Shown one piece after another: positions 16,954-25,499 of a DNA stretch of 64,000 bases (its first letter is position 1; every line of letters starts with the position of its first letter). The position numbers and the translations under genes are program-made. Under the pieces are notes generated by a model, which was given only the letters and a program-made list of their open reading frames with translations, searched no databases and was not told where the DNA came from. Source of the DNA: CAZGAQ01 sp964523405 (GTDB lineage Bacteria > Planctomycetota > Phycisphaerae > UBA1845 > Fen-1342); NCBI GenBank assembly GCA_964523405.1, contig CAZGAQ010000018.1:1-64000 (forward strand), read 5' to 3'.

Positions 16954-18456
16954 GTGAACCCCGCCAGACTTGCTGCGCCACAATGGTTACGCCGCGTTGG
17001 CCCGTCGGGCTGGCTCAGGTTGAGCCTGCTCGCGGCCGTCAGTACCCTCCTCGGCTGTACCATTCCGGGACGGGAGGCGATCCGCCAACAGAACGCCGCC
17101 GCCGACCTCGCGTTCTATCGCGAGCGCGCTCCGCAAGTCGAGGGGCCGATCACGCTGGCCACCGCTCATCAGCTCGCGGCAGCACACAACATGGATGCGT
17201 GGCTGGCCGACCTGGACCGACGGTTCCAACGGGAATTGACGACCCAGTCGCTGCTGAAGTTGTTGCCGTCGCTGCTCGCCGGCGCAGAGAACCGCCGGCG
17301 TTCGGTGCTGGACGCGGCCAGTTCCGAGAGTCTTTACAAGGGGACGCAGTCCCTGGAGCCGTCGTACTCGTCGGACCTGCGCACACGCACCTGGGACATT
17401 TCGCTGACCTGGAGCCTGCTGGATTTCGGCGTGGCGTTCCTGCGCTCCCGCCAAGCCGCGGATCGCGAGTGGATCGCGGTCGAACGCGCGCGACGCGTGC
17501 GCCACAATCTCACCCTCGAGGTCACGCGCGCCTACTGGCAGGCGGTCACGGCGCGCAGCGCGGCCGAGGAAGCCGAACGGGCGGCCACCGAGGTGGCCGC
17601 GGCGCTGGAGCGGATCGCCCGCGAAGTGCAACAGAAGACCATCTCCAACATCGAGGGACTGAAGAGCGAGACACGCTTGCTGGAGCAGCAGGAGGAGTTG
17701 CGGCGCTACCGGCGGGCCTATCTGACGGCGAAGACGGAACTGGCCACGCTCATGGGGCTGGAGCCGGGAACACCGTTCGAGCTGGCGGAAGTCGAGTTGC
17801 GGGCGGGGCCGCCAGCCGACGACCTGGATGTGCCGGCCCTTGAGAACGAGGCCCTGCTATGTCGGCCAGAGCTTTTTGAAAAGGATCACGAGGAGTCGAT
17901 CTCCCGTGACGAGGCGTGGATCGCGCTGGCGCAGATGTTTCCGAACCTCTCGCTGTTGTATCGCAAGGAGGGCAGCGACAACCGGTTTCTGGTCTTCAAG
18001 GAGTGGGATACGACGGGACTGCGGGCGACGTGGGACTTGCTGCTGCTCCCACAGCAGTTCGTGCAACTCCACGCCGCGCGCTTGCAGACGGACTTGATCG
18101 CCCGGCGGCGGGCGGCCGTCGCAGTCGCGATTCTGACGCAGCTGCACCTGGCGCTCATCGACTGCCAGGAAGCGGCCGAGCAGTGCCAGACGACGGGTGT
18201 GCTGGCCGGCAAGAGTGCGGCGCTCCTGGCGGCTATCGAGAGTGCGGCGGAGGAGGGCAAGTCGCACGGAGGCGAGGCGCTGGACTACCGCATGAAGTAC
18301 CTGAAGGCACGGGCGCGCTTCCTGGCGGCGCTGGCGGATGCCCAGGTCGCGCGGGCGCGCCTGCACAACACCCTGGGCCGGGATTCCGCTGCGGCGCTGG
18401 CGGCCGCGCCGCCCCCTGCGCCGTCTGCGCCGGCCGCATCGGAGGCCCAAGAATGA
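16954..18456 (+). CDS. TolC-family outer-membrane channel, lipoprotein
   Basis: 500 residues. The GTG start at 16954 is chosen because AAGGA lies 5 bases before it and it leads straight into a lipoprotein signal (LSLLAAVSTLLGC, lipid-bearing C35); no in-frame ATG gives this. The body is mostly helical with two repeats, as in outer-membrane efflux proteins: DLRTRTWDISLTWSLLDFGV (~130-150), a long helix ending in LEVTRAYWQAVTARSAAEEA, EGLKSETRLLEQQEELRRYR, and a second half with TTGLRATWDLLLLPQQ. It should form the outer-membrane tunnel used by the following adaptor proteins. It is first in a five-gene operon and overlaps the next gene by 4 bases (ATGA). Confidence 0.87.
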   Translation: MNPARLAAPQWLRRVGPSGWLRLSLLAAVSTLLGCTIPGREAIRQQNAAADLAFYRERAPQVEGPITLATAHQLAAAHNMDAWLADLDRRFQRELTTQSLLKLLPSLLAGAENRRRSVLDAASSESLYKGTQSLEPSYSSDLRTRTWDISLTWSLLDFGVAFLRSRQAADREWIAVERARRVRHNLTLEVTRAYWQAVTARSAAEEAERAATEVAAALERIAREVQQKTISNIEGLKSETRLLEQQEELRRYRRAYLTAKTELATLMGLEPGTPFELAEVELRAGPPADDLDVPALENEALLCRPELFEKDHEESISRDEAWIALAQMFPNLSLLYRKEGSDNRFLVFKEWDTTGLRATWDLLLLPQQFVQLHAARLQTDLIARRRAAVAVAILTQLHLALIDCQEAAEQCQTTGVLAGKSAALLAAIESAAEEGKSHGGEALDYRMKYLKARARFLAALADAQVARARLHNTLGRDSAAALAAAPPPAPSAPAASEAQE

Positions 18457-19448
18457 CTCCGCCCCTTTCGCCGCCTCGCGGTGCTGAACCGCCGCGCATC
18501 TCTGCCGGGACGCGCGGGCGCTGGACCCTGCTTGTGCTGGCGGCAGCCACCCTCGTAGCCGGGGGCGCCCAGGCGGTCCCCAACGATCCCAGCACGACGT
18601 CGGCCGCCCCGCACGGCTTCGACCCGGAGCTCGCGACAGCCATTCTGGCGCCACGGCAGCAGGCCGTATTGTCGGCGGGCGTAGCGAGCCGGGTGGTCGC
18701 GATCCACAAGGAGCTCGGGCAGCGGATCATGAAGACGGACCCGCTCGTGCAGTTCGACGATGTGGCCTATCGCGTGGGCCGGCAGCTCGCCGAGGCGGAG
18801 CTGGAGGCGGCGGAGAACGAACTCGCCGGCGTGCAGAAATTGACGGCCGCCAAGACGCGGCAGCGGCATGCGGAGGCCGTGCTGGCCGCGGCCCAGGCGA
18901 ACCTGTCGGCGGTGCAGCGGCTGTACGACGACGGGCACGCATCGCAGGTAGACCTGGAGACGGCGCGGCGGGACGTCGCGACGGCCCAGTCGGAATGCGA
19001 GCTGGTCGACGCGGGGGCCGCCAAGGAACTGAGCAAGGCGCGGCGGGACGCGGCCGTGGCGCGGGGGAAGCTGGACCTGGCTGTGGACGAGCTCGCGGCC
19101 TGCACGCTGAAGGCGCCGTTCGACGGACGAGTCGCGCGCGTGCTGGCCAATGCGCACGAACAGGTGGAGCGCGGCAAGCCCGTCATCGAGGTCGTGGACG
19201 ATGGCGTGCTGACAGCGCGCTTCCTGTTGCCGTCGGCGCTGTTTCGCGCGGTGCGGCTCGGACAGGAATTGCACTTGACGATCACGGAGACCGGGGAGAC
19301 GGTATCCATGCAGGTCACCCATATCGCCGCGGTGCTCGATCCCGCAAGCGTCACGTTCGAGGTGCATGCCTCGGTCGACAACGCGGCCGGCAATTTGCGC
19401 GCGGGCATGAACGGCACGCTTCGGCTGGCCGAAATACGAGGGGCGTAG
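18453..19448 (+). CDS. Periplasmic adaptor (HlyD/RND membrane-fusion type)
   Basis: 331 residues. It starts at the ATG overlapping the TolC-like stop codon, with GGAGG just upstream. An N-terminal hydrophobic stretch (LLVLAAATLVAGGAQA, ~26-41) could be a cleavable signal. The lipoyl-type half-motif (ILAPRQQAVLSAGVASRV) is followed by a long coiled-coil hairpin (LAEAELEAAENELAGVQK to ARRDAAVARGKLDLAVDEL) and the second lipoyl half TLKAPFDGRVARVLAN, then a beta-barrel-like domain (LTARFLLPSALFRAV). It would link an inner-membrane component with the TolC-type channel. The gene to the right starts 2 bases after its stop. Confidence 0.88.
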   Translation: MTPPLSPPRGAEPPRISAGTRGRWTLLVLAAATLVAGGAQAVPNDPSTTSAAPHGFDPELATAILAPRQQAVLSAGVASRVVAIHKELGQRIMKTDPLVQFDDVAYRVGRQLAEAELEAAENELAGVQKLTAAKTRQRHAEAVLAAAQANLSAVQRLYDDGHASQVDLETARRDVATAQSECELVDAGAAKELSKARRDAAVARGKLDLAVDELAACTLKAPFDGRVARVLANAHEQVERGKPVIEVVDDGVLTARFLLPSALFRAVRLGQELHLTITETGETVSMQVTHIAAVLDPASVTFEVHASVDNAAGNLRAGMNGTLRLAEIRGA

Positions 19449-19449
19449 C

Positions 19450-20835
19450 ATGAGCGCAGCGCAAGCCCCCCTGACCGCCAGTCCTCCTACCGTATCGCGC
19501 GCCGCTTTCGACACGCTGGCCACCTTACAGCAGCTCACCCTGGAAGCGGGCCTGGCCGCGACGCCGCAACAACTCGCGTTTCGGTTGCTCAACCGGACGA
19601 TCGCGTATTGCGCGTATGATCGCGCGACGCTCTGGGCGACGAATGGCCGACGCATCAGCCTGCTCGGGGTGTCTGGCCAAGTTGACGTGCACCGGCTCGC
19701 CCCCCTGGCCGTCGAGTGGCAGCACGCCATTGCGGCGTTGCCCAACCGCGGACAGGCGCAGCTCGTCGCGGCAGGCTCGTTCGGTGCGTCGGCGGACCTC
19801 TGGACGACTCTGGAGCGGAGGACCAATGGGCTGTCGGTCGTGTGGCTGCCGATCCATGTGGATGCGCGCTTGGTAGCCGGCCTGTGGCTGGAGCGCTGGG
19901 GCGGCGGACGGTTTACCCCGGGCGAGCTGACGCGGCTGGAGCCGCTGGCGCTGGCGTACGGCGTGGCGTGGAAGGCCGTGACCCGCAGCCGCGGGCGCTG
20001 GTCGCAGTGGCTGGAATCGCGGCGGCGGCAGGCCGCGGCGTTGCTGGGTGCCGCGCTGCTGGTGGCCATGGTCCTCATCCCGGTGCCGCTGCGCATCGTG
20101 GCACCGTGCGAAACCGTGCCGCAGGAACCCTTGGCCATTACCGCACCGCTGGCCGGCGTGATCGCCGCGCTCCCGGTGCTCCCGGGACGCGCCGTGGAGG
20201 CCGGCGAACTGCTGGCAACGTACGACCGCGAGGTCGCGCTCGAGGAGTTGAAGGTCGCGGAGCAGCAGGTGCAGATCGTCGAGTCGGACCTGCAGCGGGC
20301 CCGCGTGCAGGCCCTGAGCAGCCCCGCCGCCCGCGCGGAGATCACGCTGCTGGAGAACCGCCTGGAGCAGGAAAAGACCCGGCTGCGCATCAGCCAACAC
20401 CGCGCCGCCCAGCTTGAGGTCCGCGCACCCGTAGCCGGGACGGTGCTGGTCGACGATCCGCACGAGTGGCGCGGCCGGCCCGTGCAGGTGGGACAGCGAC
20501 TGATGCTGCTGGTCGATCCGCGGCGGACGATGCTCCGGATCGAACTGCCCGAACACGACAACATCGACTTCGACATGGCCCGCGTTGTGACGGTCGTGCT
20601 CGACGCGGACCCGCGCACCATTTATACCGCCAAGCTGCAGTATGTGGCGATTCACAGCCAGAACGGCCGCGACGGCCGGCCGTGCTTCCGCGCTGAGGCA
20701 GAATGGGAGCACAACGCTGTGGCGCCGCGCGTCGGGCTACAGGGCAGCGCCGTGCTCTACGGTCAGCGGGTCTCGCTGGGTTACTGGCTGCTGCGCCGCC
20801 CGCTCGCGACTGTGCGACATTGGGCCGGAGTGTAG
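19450..20835 (+). CDS. GAF-HlyD fusion: inner-membrane-anchored adaptor with a cytoplasmic sensor-like domain
   Basis: 461 residues. Residues ~15-165 resemble a GAF domain (TLATLQQLTLEAGLAATPQQ, YDRATLWATNGRRISLLGVS, LSVVWLPIHVDARLVAGLWL). One membrane helix follows (~196-216, AAALLGAALLVAMVLIPVPL), then an HlyD-type half: APCETVPQEPLAITAPLAGVI, a coiled coil (EELKVAEQQVQIVESDLQRA) and LEVRAPVAGTVLVDDP. The GAF half would face the cytoplasm and the HlyD half the periplasm. GAF domains bind small ligands in signalling proteins; here it may sense a ligand or contact the protease partner, which is inference. It lies 1 base after the preceding gene and 3 before the next. Confidence 0.85.
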   Translation: MSAAQAPLTASPPTVSRAAFDTLATLQQLTLEAGLAATPQQLAFRLLNRTIAYCAYDRATLWATNGRRISLLGVSGQVDVHRLAPLAVEWQHAIAALPNRGQAQLVAAGSFGASADLWTTLERRTNGLSVVWLPIHVDARLVAGLWLERWGGGRFTPGELTRLEPLALAYGVAWKAVTRSRGRWSQWLESRRRQAAALLGAALLVAMVLIPVPLRIVAPCETVPQEPLAITAPLAGVIAALPVLPGRAVEAGELLATYDREVALEELKVAEQQVQIVESDLQRARVQALSSPAARAEITLLENRLEQEKTRLRISQHRAAQLEVRAPVAGTVLVDDPHEWRGRPVQVGQRLMLLVDPRRTMLRIELPEHDNIDFDMARVVTVVLDADPRTIYTAKLQYVAIHSQNGRDGRPCFRAEAEWEHNAVAPRVGLQGSAVLYGQRVSLGYWLLRRPLATVRHWAGV

Positions 20836-20838
20836 CTC

Positions 20839-23013
20839 ATGGCTACCGCCAGCCCCACAGAGACGATGCACTTGGCCGACGTGGGCGCGGCGGCGGGCGC
20901 TGGCGACCGGGCGCTGCCAACCCTGCGGCCGGACCTGGAGTTGCTGCCGGGTCCGGACGATCCGGATGGGGCACCGACGTACGTGCTGCATGATCCCGTG
21001 GTCAACACGTATGACCGCCTGACGTGGGCGCAGGGCGAGATCGTGCACCGGCTGCGACGTCCGACCACCCTCGTGGCGCTGCAGCAGGCCCTGGCGCGCG
21101 AGACCACACTCAAGTTGGCGGCACCCGAAGTGGCGCGGCTTTGTGATTCGATGGCGGCGTCCGGGCTGATGCGCGCGGCTGGCGTGGCGCGGCAGGAACC
21201 CCCAGGCAACGAGCACCCTGGGCGGCGCACCGTCGGCCTGGTCGGGGCCTTTCGCACGCTGACCTACCTGCGGATCCCGCTGCTGCGACCGGATGCGCTG
21301 CTGACGCGGGCGTTGCCATACGTGCGCCCGCTCGGCAGTCCGGCCGCGCGCGCGGCGTATCTGTTGTGCGGCCTCTGCGGACTGCTGCTGCTCGCGCATC
21401 GCTTCGACGCCTACTGCGCGACGTTTCCCTACTTCTTCACGGCCGCCGGTCTCGCCGCTTTCGGCGCTACGATCATCGCCGTCAAGACGGTGCACGAGTT
21501 CGCGCACGCGTTTGTGGCCAAGGCGTATGGTTGCCGCGTGCCGACGATGGGAGTCGCCCTGATCTTTCTGTTTCCGGTGGCGTACTCCGACGTCACCGAC
21601 AGTTGGCGGCTGGCGCGGCGCAGGCGGCGGCTGGGCATCGCGCTGGCGGGCGTAGCGGCCGAACTGGTCATCGCCGGCATCGCGCTGGTCGTATGGGGCC
21701 TGAGTCCGCCGGGCACGTTGCGGAGTGCGTGCTTCGTCGTTTCGTCCGTGACGCTCCTGTCCACGCTATTGCTGAATCTGAACCCGTGCATGCGTTATGA
21801 CGGCTACTACGTGCTGAGCGATCTGCTCGGCATCGACAATCTGCAGAGCCGGGCCGGGGCGGTCGCCCGCTGGCTGCTACGGACCCGGTTGCTGGGCCTG
21901 CCCCTGCCAGCGCCGGAGCCCGGGTTGGCCCCGCGCCGTGTGGCCGTGTTGGCGGCGTATGCCACGTGCGCGTGGGTGTATCGTCTGTTCCTCTACGTGG
22001 CTATCGCGCTGGCCCTTTATCACCGCGTGACCAAGGTTCTCGGAGGCGTGCTGTTTGTCCTGGCGGTTTACACGTTCCTGCTGCGGCCGGTGCTGGGGGA
22101 GTTGACGGCCATTTGGCGCGCGCGACGGCTGCTGAGGTGGCACGTCCAGACCGTCGCGGCGACGCTGGCAGCGACGGGCGGACTGCTCTGGGCCGTGCTG
22201 CCGCTGCCGAGCACGCAGACCCTGGTCGCGACGACCGCGCCGCGTGCGACACAAGTGCTGTACGCCCCATGCGAAGGGGTCCTGCGCGACCTGCGCATCG
22301 GTCCACATAGCCGCGTGGAGGCGGGCCAGACCCTGTTCGTCGTCGAGTCGGCGGAGCTGGTCGACCGCGCTCGACTGGCGGCGTTGGAGGTGGAGCGGGT
22401 GAACCTGGAGTTGGCCCTCGTGCGCAGCGCGGAACAGCACCGCGCGCTGCTGCCGCAGAAGCTGGAGGAGCTGGCCCGGGCCCAGGCGCGGCAGGCCAGT
22501 CTGCACGCGGCGGTGGCCGCCAATAGCGTGACGGCCGCGGCGTGCGGGCAGGTCGTCGAGTGGGATGACAGCCTGCGCGACGGAACACCGGTCGGCCTCG
22601 AGCAGGTGCTGGGGCGAATTGTCGCGGACGGCCCGCCGACCGTGCGCGCCTACGCGCCGGCCGGCCTGCTCTCCGGGTTGGCGGTCGGCCAGCGGGTCTG
22701 GTACACGTCGGATGCCGCGCCCGGCCCGCAAGCAGGCGCGATCACGTTCATCGACACGGTGCGGACGGCATTTGTGGAGCACCGCGGGCTCACGTCGGTC
22801 GCCGGCGGCCCGATCGCGGTCGTCCCCGATGCCCACGGCCGCTTGGCCGCACTGGAGAGCTATTATCAGGTTGAGATTGCGCTGGATGCAGCGCCGCAGA
22901 CGCTGCGGATCGGGCAGACCGGCACGGTGGCGGTGCGGACACCTTCCCGTTCGCGCACCGTCGAGCTGGCGCGCTACCTGCAGCGCGTACTGCTCCGGGA
23001 GAGCAGCTTTTGA
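20839..23013 (+). CDS. PqqD-like / M50 site-2-type metalloprotease / HlyD fusion protein
   Basis: 724 residues. The N-terminal ~110 residues look like a PqqD-type winged-helix peptide-binding domain (RPDLELLPGPDD, VLHDPVVNTYDRLTWAQGEI, LMRAAGV). Membrane helices start near residue 170. The zinc motif HEFAH is residues 219-223 and NPCMRYDGYY is 315-324, with D321 as the third ligand, as in M50 site-2 proteases. After further helices (to ~455), an HlyD-type periplasmic half follows with GVLRDLRIGPHSRVEAGQTL, a coiled coil and a barrel domain. In the slot where a type I system has its ABC ATPase this operon has this protein, so it may receive, cleave and pass on the exported protein. That role is inferred; the motifs are plain. 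Confidence 0.85.
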   Translation: MATASPTETMHLADVGAAAGAGDRALPTLRPDLELLPGPDDPDGAPTYVLHDPVVNTYDRLTWAQGEIVHRLRRPTTLVALQQALARETTLKLAAPEVARLCDSMAASGLMRAAGVARQEPPGNEHPGRRTVGLVGAFRTLTYLRIPLLRPDALLTRALPYVRPLGSPAARAAYLLCGLCGLLLLAHRFDAYCATFPYFFTAAGLAAFGATIIAVKTVHEFAHAFVAKAYGCRVPTMGVALIFLFPVAYSDVTDSWRLARRRRRLGIALAGVAAELVIAGIALVVWGLSPPGTLRSACFVVSSVTLLSTLLLNLNPCMRYDGYYVLSDLLGIDNLQSRAGAVARWLLRTRLLGLPLPAPEPGLAPRRVAVLAAYATCAWVYRLFLYVAIALALYHRVTKVLGGVLFVLAVYTFLLRPVLGELTAIWRARRLLRWHVQTVAATLAATGGLLWAVLPLPSTQTLVATTAPRATQVLYAPCEGVLRDLRIGPHSRVEAGQTLFVVESAELVDRARLAALEVERVNLELALVRSAEQHRALLPQKLEELARAQARQASLHAAVAANSVTAAACGQVVEWDDSLRDGTPVGLEQVLGRIVADGPPTVRAYAPAGLLSGLAVGQRVWYTSDAAPGPQAGAITFIDTVRTAFVEHRGLTSVAGGPIAVVPDAHGRLAALESYYQVEIALDAAPQTLRIGQTGTVAVRTPSRSRTVELARYLQRVLLRESSF

Positions 23014-23759
23014 GTACACCGCACAAACAACCGGCGATTGACGCGCGGCCGGGAATCCGCAGGATGCACGCCATGGACTCGGTACCACCACCTCCGCCCG
23101 TTCGCGTCGCCGCGGCGCGCCCGGTTGCCGGCGCGCCGGAACTGACGGATCCGCTTTCGCCAGCGCACTGGGCGGCGCTGCGCGCAGCGCTGGCGGCGCG
23201 GCGCCCGCTGCGGCGTGCGGTGCGAACGGCCCGCTTGTCCGCCATCACGCTGCTCGGGATCGGAATCCTGGGGGTGCCGCTCCTGCCCTTCTTTTTCGAC
23301 GTCATCAGTCTGATCGTCGTGGCGGGGCTCTGCGTCCTGGGCATCTGCGAATGGGCCGGCGCCGAGCGCCTGCGCGAGGGGCAGCCCGGCGCGGCCGCGT
23401 TCCTGGGGCGTAACCAGCTTTGCCTGATCGGGCTGATCACGGCGTATTGTGTCGTGCAGATGGCGACGTTCAAGGCTGACGCCGCGCTGGGCACGCTGCT
23501 GCCGGCCGACGTACAGTCGCAACTATCCCCGGTCACGGGAGTGGATCAGGAAGTCGCGGACCCGCTGCAGGGCATTCTGCCCACACGCGGTCTTATCCCG
23601 CTGCTCACGTACGGGTTCTATGGAATTGTGATTGCGGCCAGCGTGATCGCCCAGGGCAGCCTGGCACTATATTACTTCACGCGCCAGCGACACGTGGACG
23701 CATGGCAACGCAGCACGGCACCGTGGATCACGCGTTTGCTGGTGGAGATGGGGTTGTAG
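23010..23759 (+). CDS. Four-helix membrane protein, last gene of the export operon
   Basis: 249 residues. The TTG at 23010 overlaps the previous stop codon and has GGGAG upstream, which suggests translational coupling; in-frame ATGs at 23064 and 23073 are alternatives. The N-terminal ~60 residues are Pro/Ala-rich and soluble. Hydrophobic segments are SAITLLGIGILGVPLLPFFF, VISLIVVAGLCVLGI, LCLIGLITAYCVVQM and LLTYGFYGIVIAASVIAQG, with a polar loop of ~45 residues between the third and fourth. The C-terminus is short and basic (YFTRQRHVDAWQRS). I do not recognise the family. Its place and coupling point to an accessory inner-membrane part of the export system. Confidence 0.75.
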   Translation: MSTPHKQPAIDARPGIRRMHAMDSVPPPPPVRVAAARPVAGAPELTDPLSPAHWAALRAALAARRPLRRAVRTARLSAITLLGIGILGVPLLPFFFDVISLIVVAGLCVLGICEWAGAERLREGQPGAAAFLGRNQLCLIGLITAYCVVQMATFKADAALGTLLPADVQSQLSPVTGVDQEVADPLQGILPTRGLIPLLTYGFYGIVIAASVIAQGSLALYYFTRQRHVDAWQRSTAPWITRLLVEMGL

Positions 23760-23872
23760 GGTCGGGGGGCGCCGATGCACAACTTCGGCTACGGGGGGCC
23801 GGCGCCACAGGCTTACGGGGCCCGACGCGCCGCCCAGGGCCGAGGCCGCGCGAGCGGAACTCGTGCGGCGCA

Positions 23873-25219
23873 TCAGCGCCGCCGGCCGCGCTCATCCGGA
23901 TCCGGCGCGCCGTCGTCATTCTCCTCGTCGGGCGAGAAGACGTAGCTGTCGGCTTCCACTTCGTAGATGCCGGTGTACGTTTCGGCAATCGGTTCGTGCC
24001 CGACGAACTCGCGCACGGACGGGTTGGTCTCGCCCATCTGACGCGCAAACTCCACGACGAGCCCGACGGCTTCGTCATGGTCGCGAGCCACGACCTGGTA
24101 GTCGCGCATGAAGCGCGTGTAGCGCGCCGGCTGCTTACCCTCGTGACCGTCCCGCACTTCATTCAAGCCGGCACGGTAGTCCGCCTCCAGTACCAGGCTG
24201 AACCAGAACGCCTCGGGCACGAAATCGCCCGCCGCCTCGCGGTAAGCTTCGCAAAGCTCCACGGTGCAGGCGTTCGCGCGATAGGCCCGTTCGAGCAGGC
24301 GGACACAGCGCGGCCGCAGCTTGTGGCGGGCGAAAAAGTCCATGGCCATCTCAAGGGCGTAGGTCAGCTCGGAGCGGTCGGTGAAGCGGGTGCGCTTCAG
24401 CACGCGGTCGTAGATGCCGCGGGCGGCCGCCACGTCGCCCGCTTCTTCCAGAATGAACGCCCGCAGGAGCCACCAGCGTGTCGAATGCGGCTCGAGTTTC
24501 TGCAGGAGGGCAAGCTGGTGGTAAGCGGCCGGGAGATCCCGAGCCCGGACGGCGGTGACGCCCCAGTTCAAGCGCAGCGAGGGGGAATCCGGTTCGCCGC
24601 GCTCGGCCTGCTCGTAGCACTGGAAGGCCAGCGGGTACTCCTCATCGTCGCTGTGCAGAATCCCCAGGGCGATCCACTGGGCGGTGTCCTCGGGCACCAG
24701 GGACAGGTAGCGGCGCAGCGTCGCCTTGGCTTCGGCGTACTGGCCGGTCTCGGTCAGCACGGCCGCCTTGCGCTGCAGGACCCAGTCGATGTCCGCCCCG
24801 AGATTGAGGGCCTTGTCGTACAACTCGGCCGCCTGGCGATAGTCGCGCATCTTCTCGTACACGAGGGCGAGGTTGGCCAACGTAACCTCGTCGTCGGGGT
24901 TCAGCTCGAGCGCCTCTTCGAGCGCGTCGCGGGCGTCGTCCAGTTCCTCCCGATTCGACAGCACCATGCCCAGCGTGCCCAACAGCCGGGCCGACTGGGG
25001 GTACTCGTCGAGCAAGCCCTCCAGCATATCGAGCGCTTCTTCATCGCGGGCCAGCTCGGTCAGCGCCCAGGCGCGCAGGCTCGCCCACTCAATGCGGTCT
25101 TCCGCATCCAGAAGCTTGCTTTCGGCCTCGTCGAGGCAACGCAAGGACTCTTCGGGCTGGCCGGCCTCCAGCAGCCGGGTGGCCCGCTCGAGCACGGCAT
25201 CGATGCTGTCGGGTTCCAT
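23873..25219 (-). CDS. Tetratricopeptide-repeat protein
   Basis: 448 residues with no signal peptide, so probably cytoplasmic. The N-terminal ~260 residues are TPR helices: LERATRLLEAGQPEESLRCL, ARDALEEALELNPDDEVTLA, LALVYEKMRDYRQAAELYDK, EAKATLRRYLSLVPEDTA, and GILHSDDEEYPLAFQCYEQA. The rest is helical without clear repeats and ends in a strongly acidic/arginine tail (SPDEENDDGAPDPDERGRRR). TPR proteins bind other proteins; the partner is unknown. The start at 25219 is the first ATG where TPR-like sequence begins; the frame upstream is low-complexity. Convergent with the export operon. Confidence 0.83.
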   Translation of the reverse strand: MEPDSIDAVLERATRLLEAGQPEESLRCLDEAESKLLDAEDRIEWASLRAWALTELARDEEALDMLEGLLDEYPQSARLLGTLGMVLSNREELDDARDALEEALELNPDDEVTLANLALVYEKMRDYRQAAELYDKALNLGADIDWVLQRKAAVLTETGQYAEAKATLRRYLSLVPEDTAQWIALGILHSDDEEYPLAFQCYEQAERGEPDSPSLRLNWGVTAVRARDLPAAYHQLALLQKLEPHSTRWWLLRAFILEEAGDVAAARGIYDRVLKRTRFTDRSELTYALEMAMDFFARHKLRPRCVRLLERAYRANACTVELCEAYREAAGDFVPEAFWFSLVLEADYRAGLNEVRDGHEGKQPARYTRFMRDYQVVARDHDEAVGLVVEFARQMGETNPSVREFVGHEPIAETYTGIYEVEADSYVFSPDEENDDGAPDPDERGRRR

Positions 25220-25300
25220 CAAACGTCCAGAACCGGCCTGGGTCCCAGGCGGGCGGAGGCCTCCTCCGCTACCACCACGGGGTCGCAGCCGCTCCACCGG

Positions 25301-25306
25301 ATTATA
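25301..25306 (-). promoter_or_regulatory. Perfect -10 box (TATAAT) ahead of the TPR gene
   Basis: TATAAT on the minus strand, about 80 bases before the TPR gene start. No good -35 lies 16-18 bases upstream (the spot reads CTGCGG), so the promoter may depend on an activator. Confidence 0.35.
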
Positions 25307-25499
25307 CCGCTTTTCACGGGGTGCCGCAGGCTGCCCGGCGGCGGCTTTTTGGCGTGGGCAAGCCGCGGGACGGCGTTCCGCCGCGGGACATTCCGCTAAA
25401 CAGGGGGCACAAATGCAGCTACGGCGCTCCCCCGCTCCGCCGCGCTGTGTGGCGGTCGGGTGGCCGACCGCCTTGCGTCCCCGAGCGCTTCCGCCGAAC

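Noticed and set aside
12328..23759. RTX repeats or an ABC ATPase in the export locus
   Set aside because: No GGxGxDxxx repeats in the giant protein and no Walker A, signature or Walker B motifs in any of the five operon proteins.
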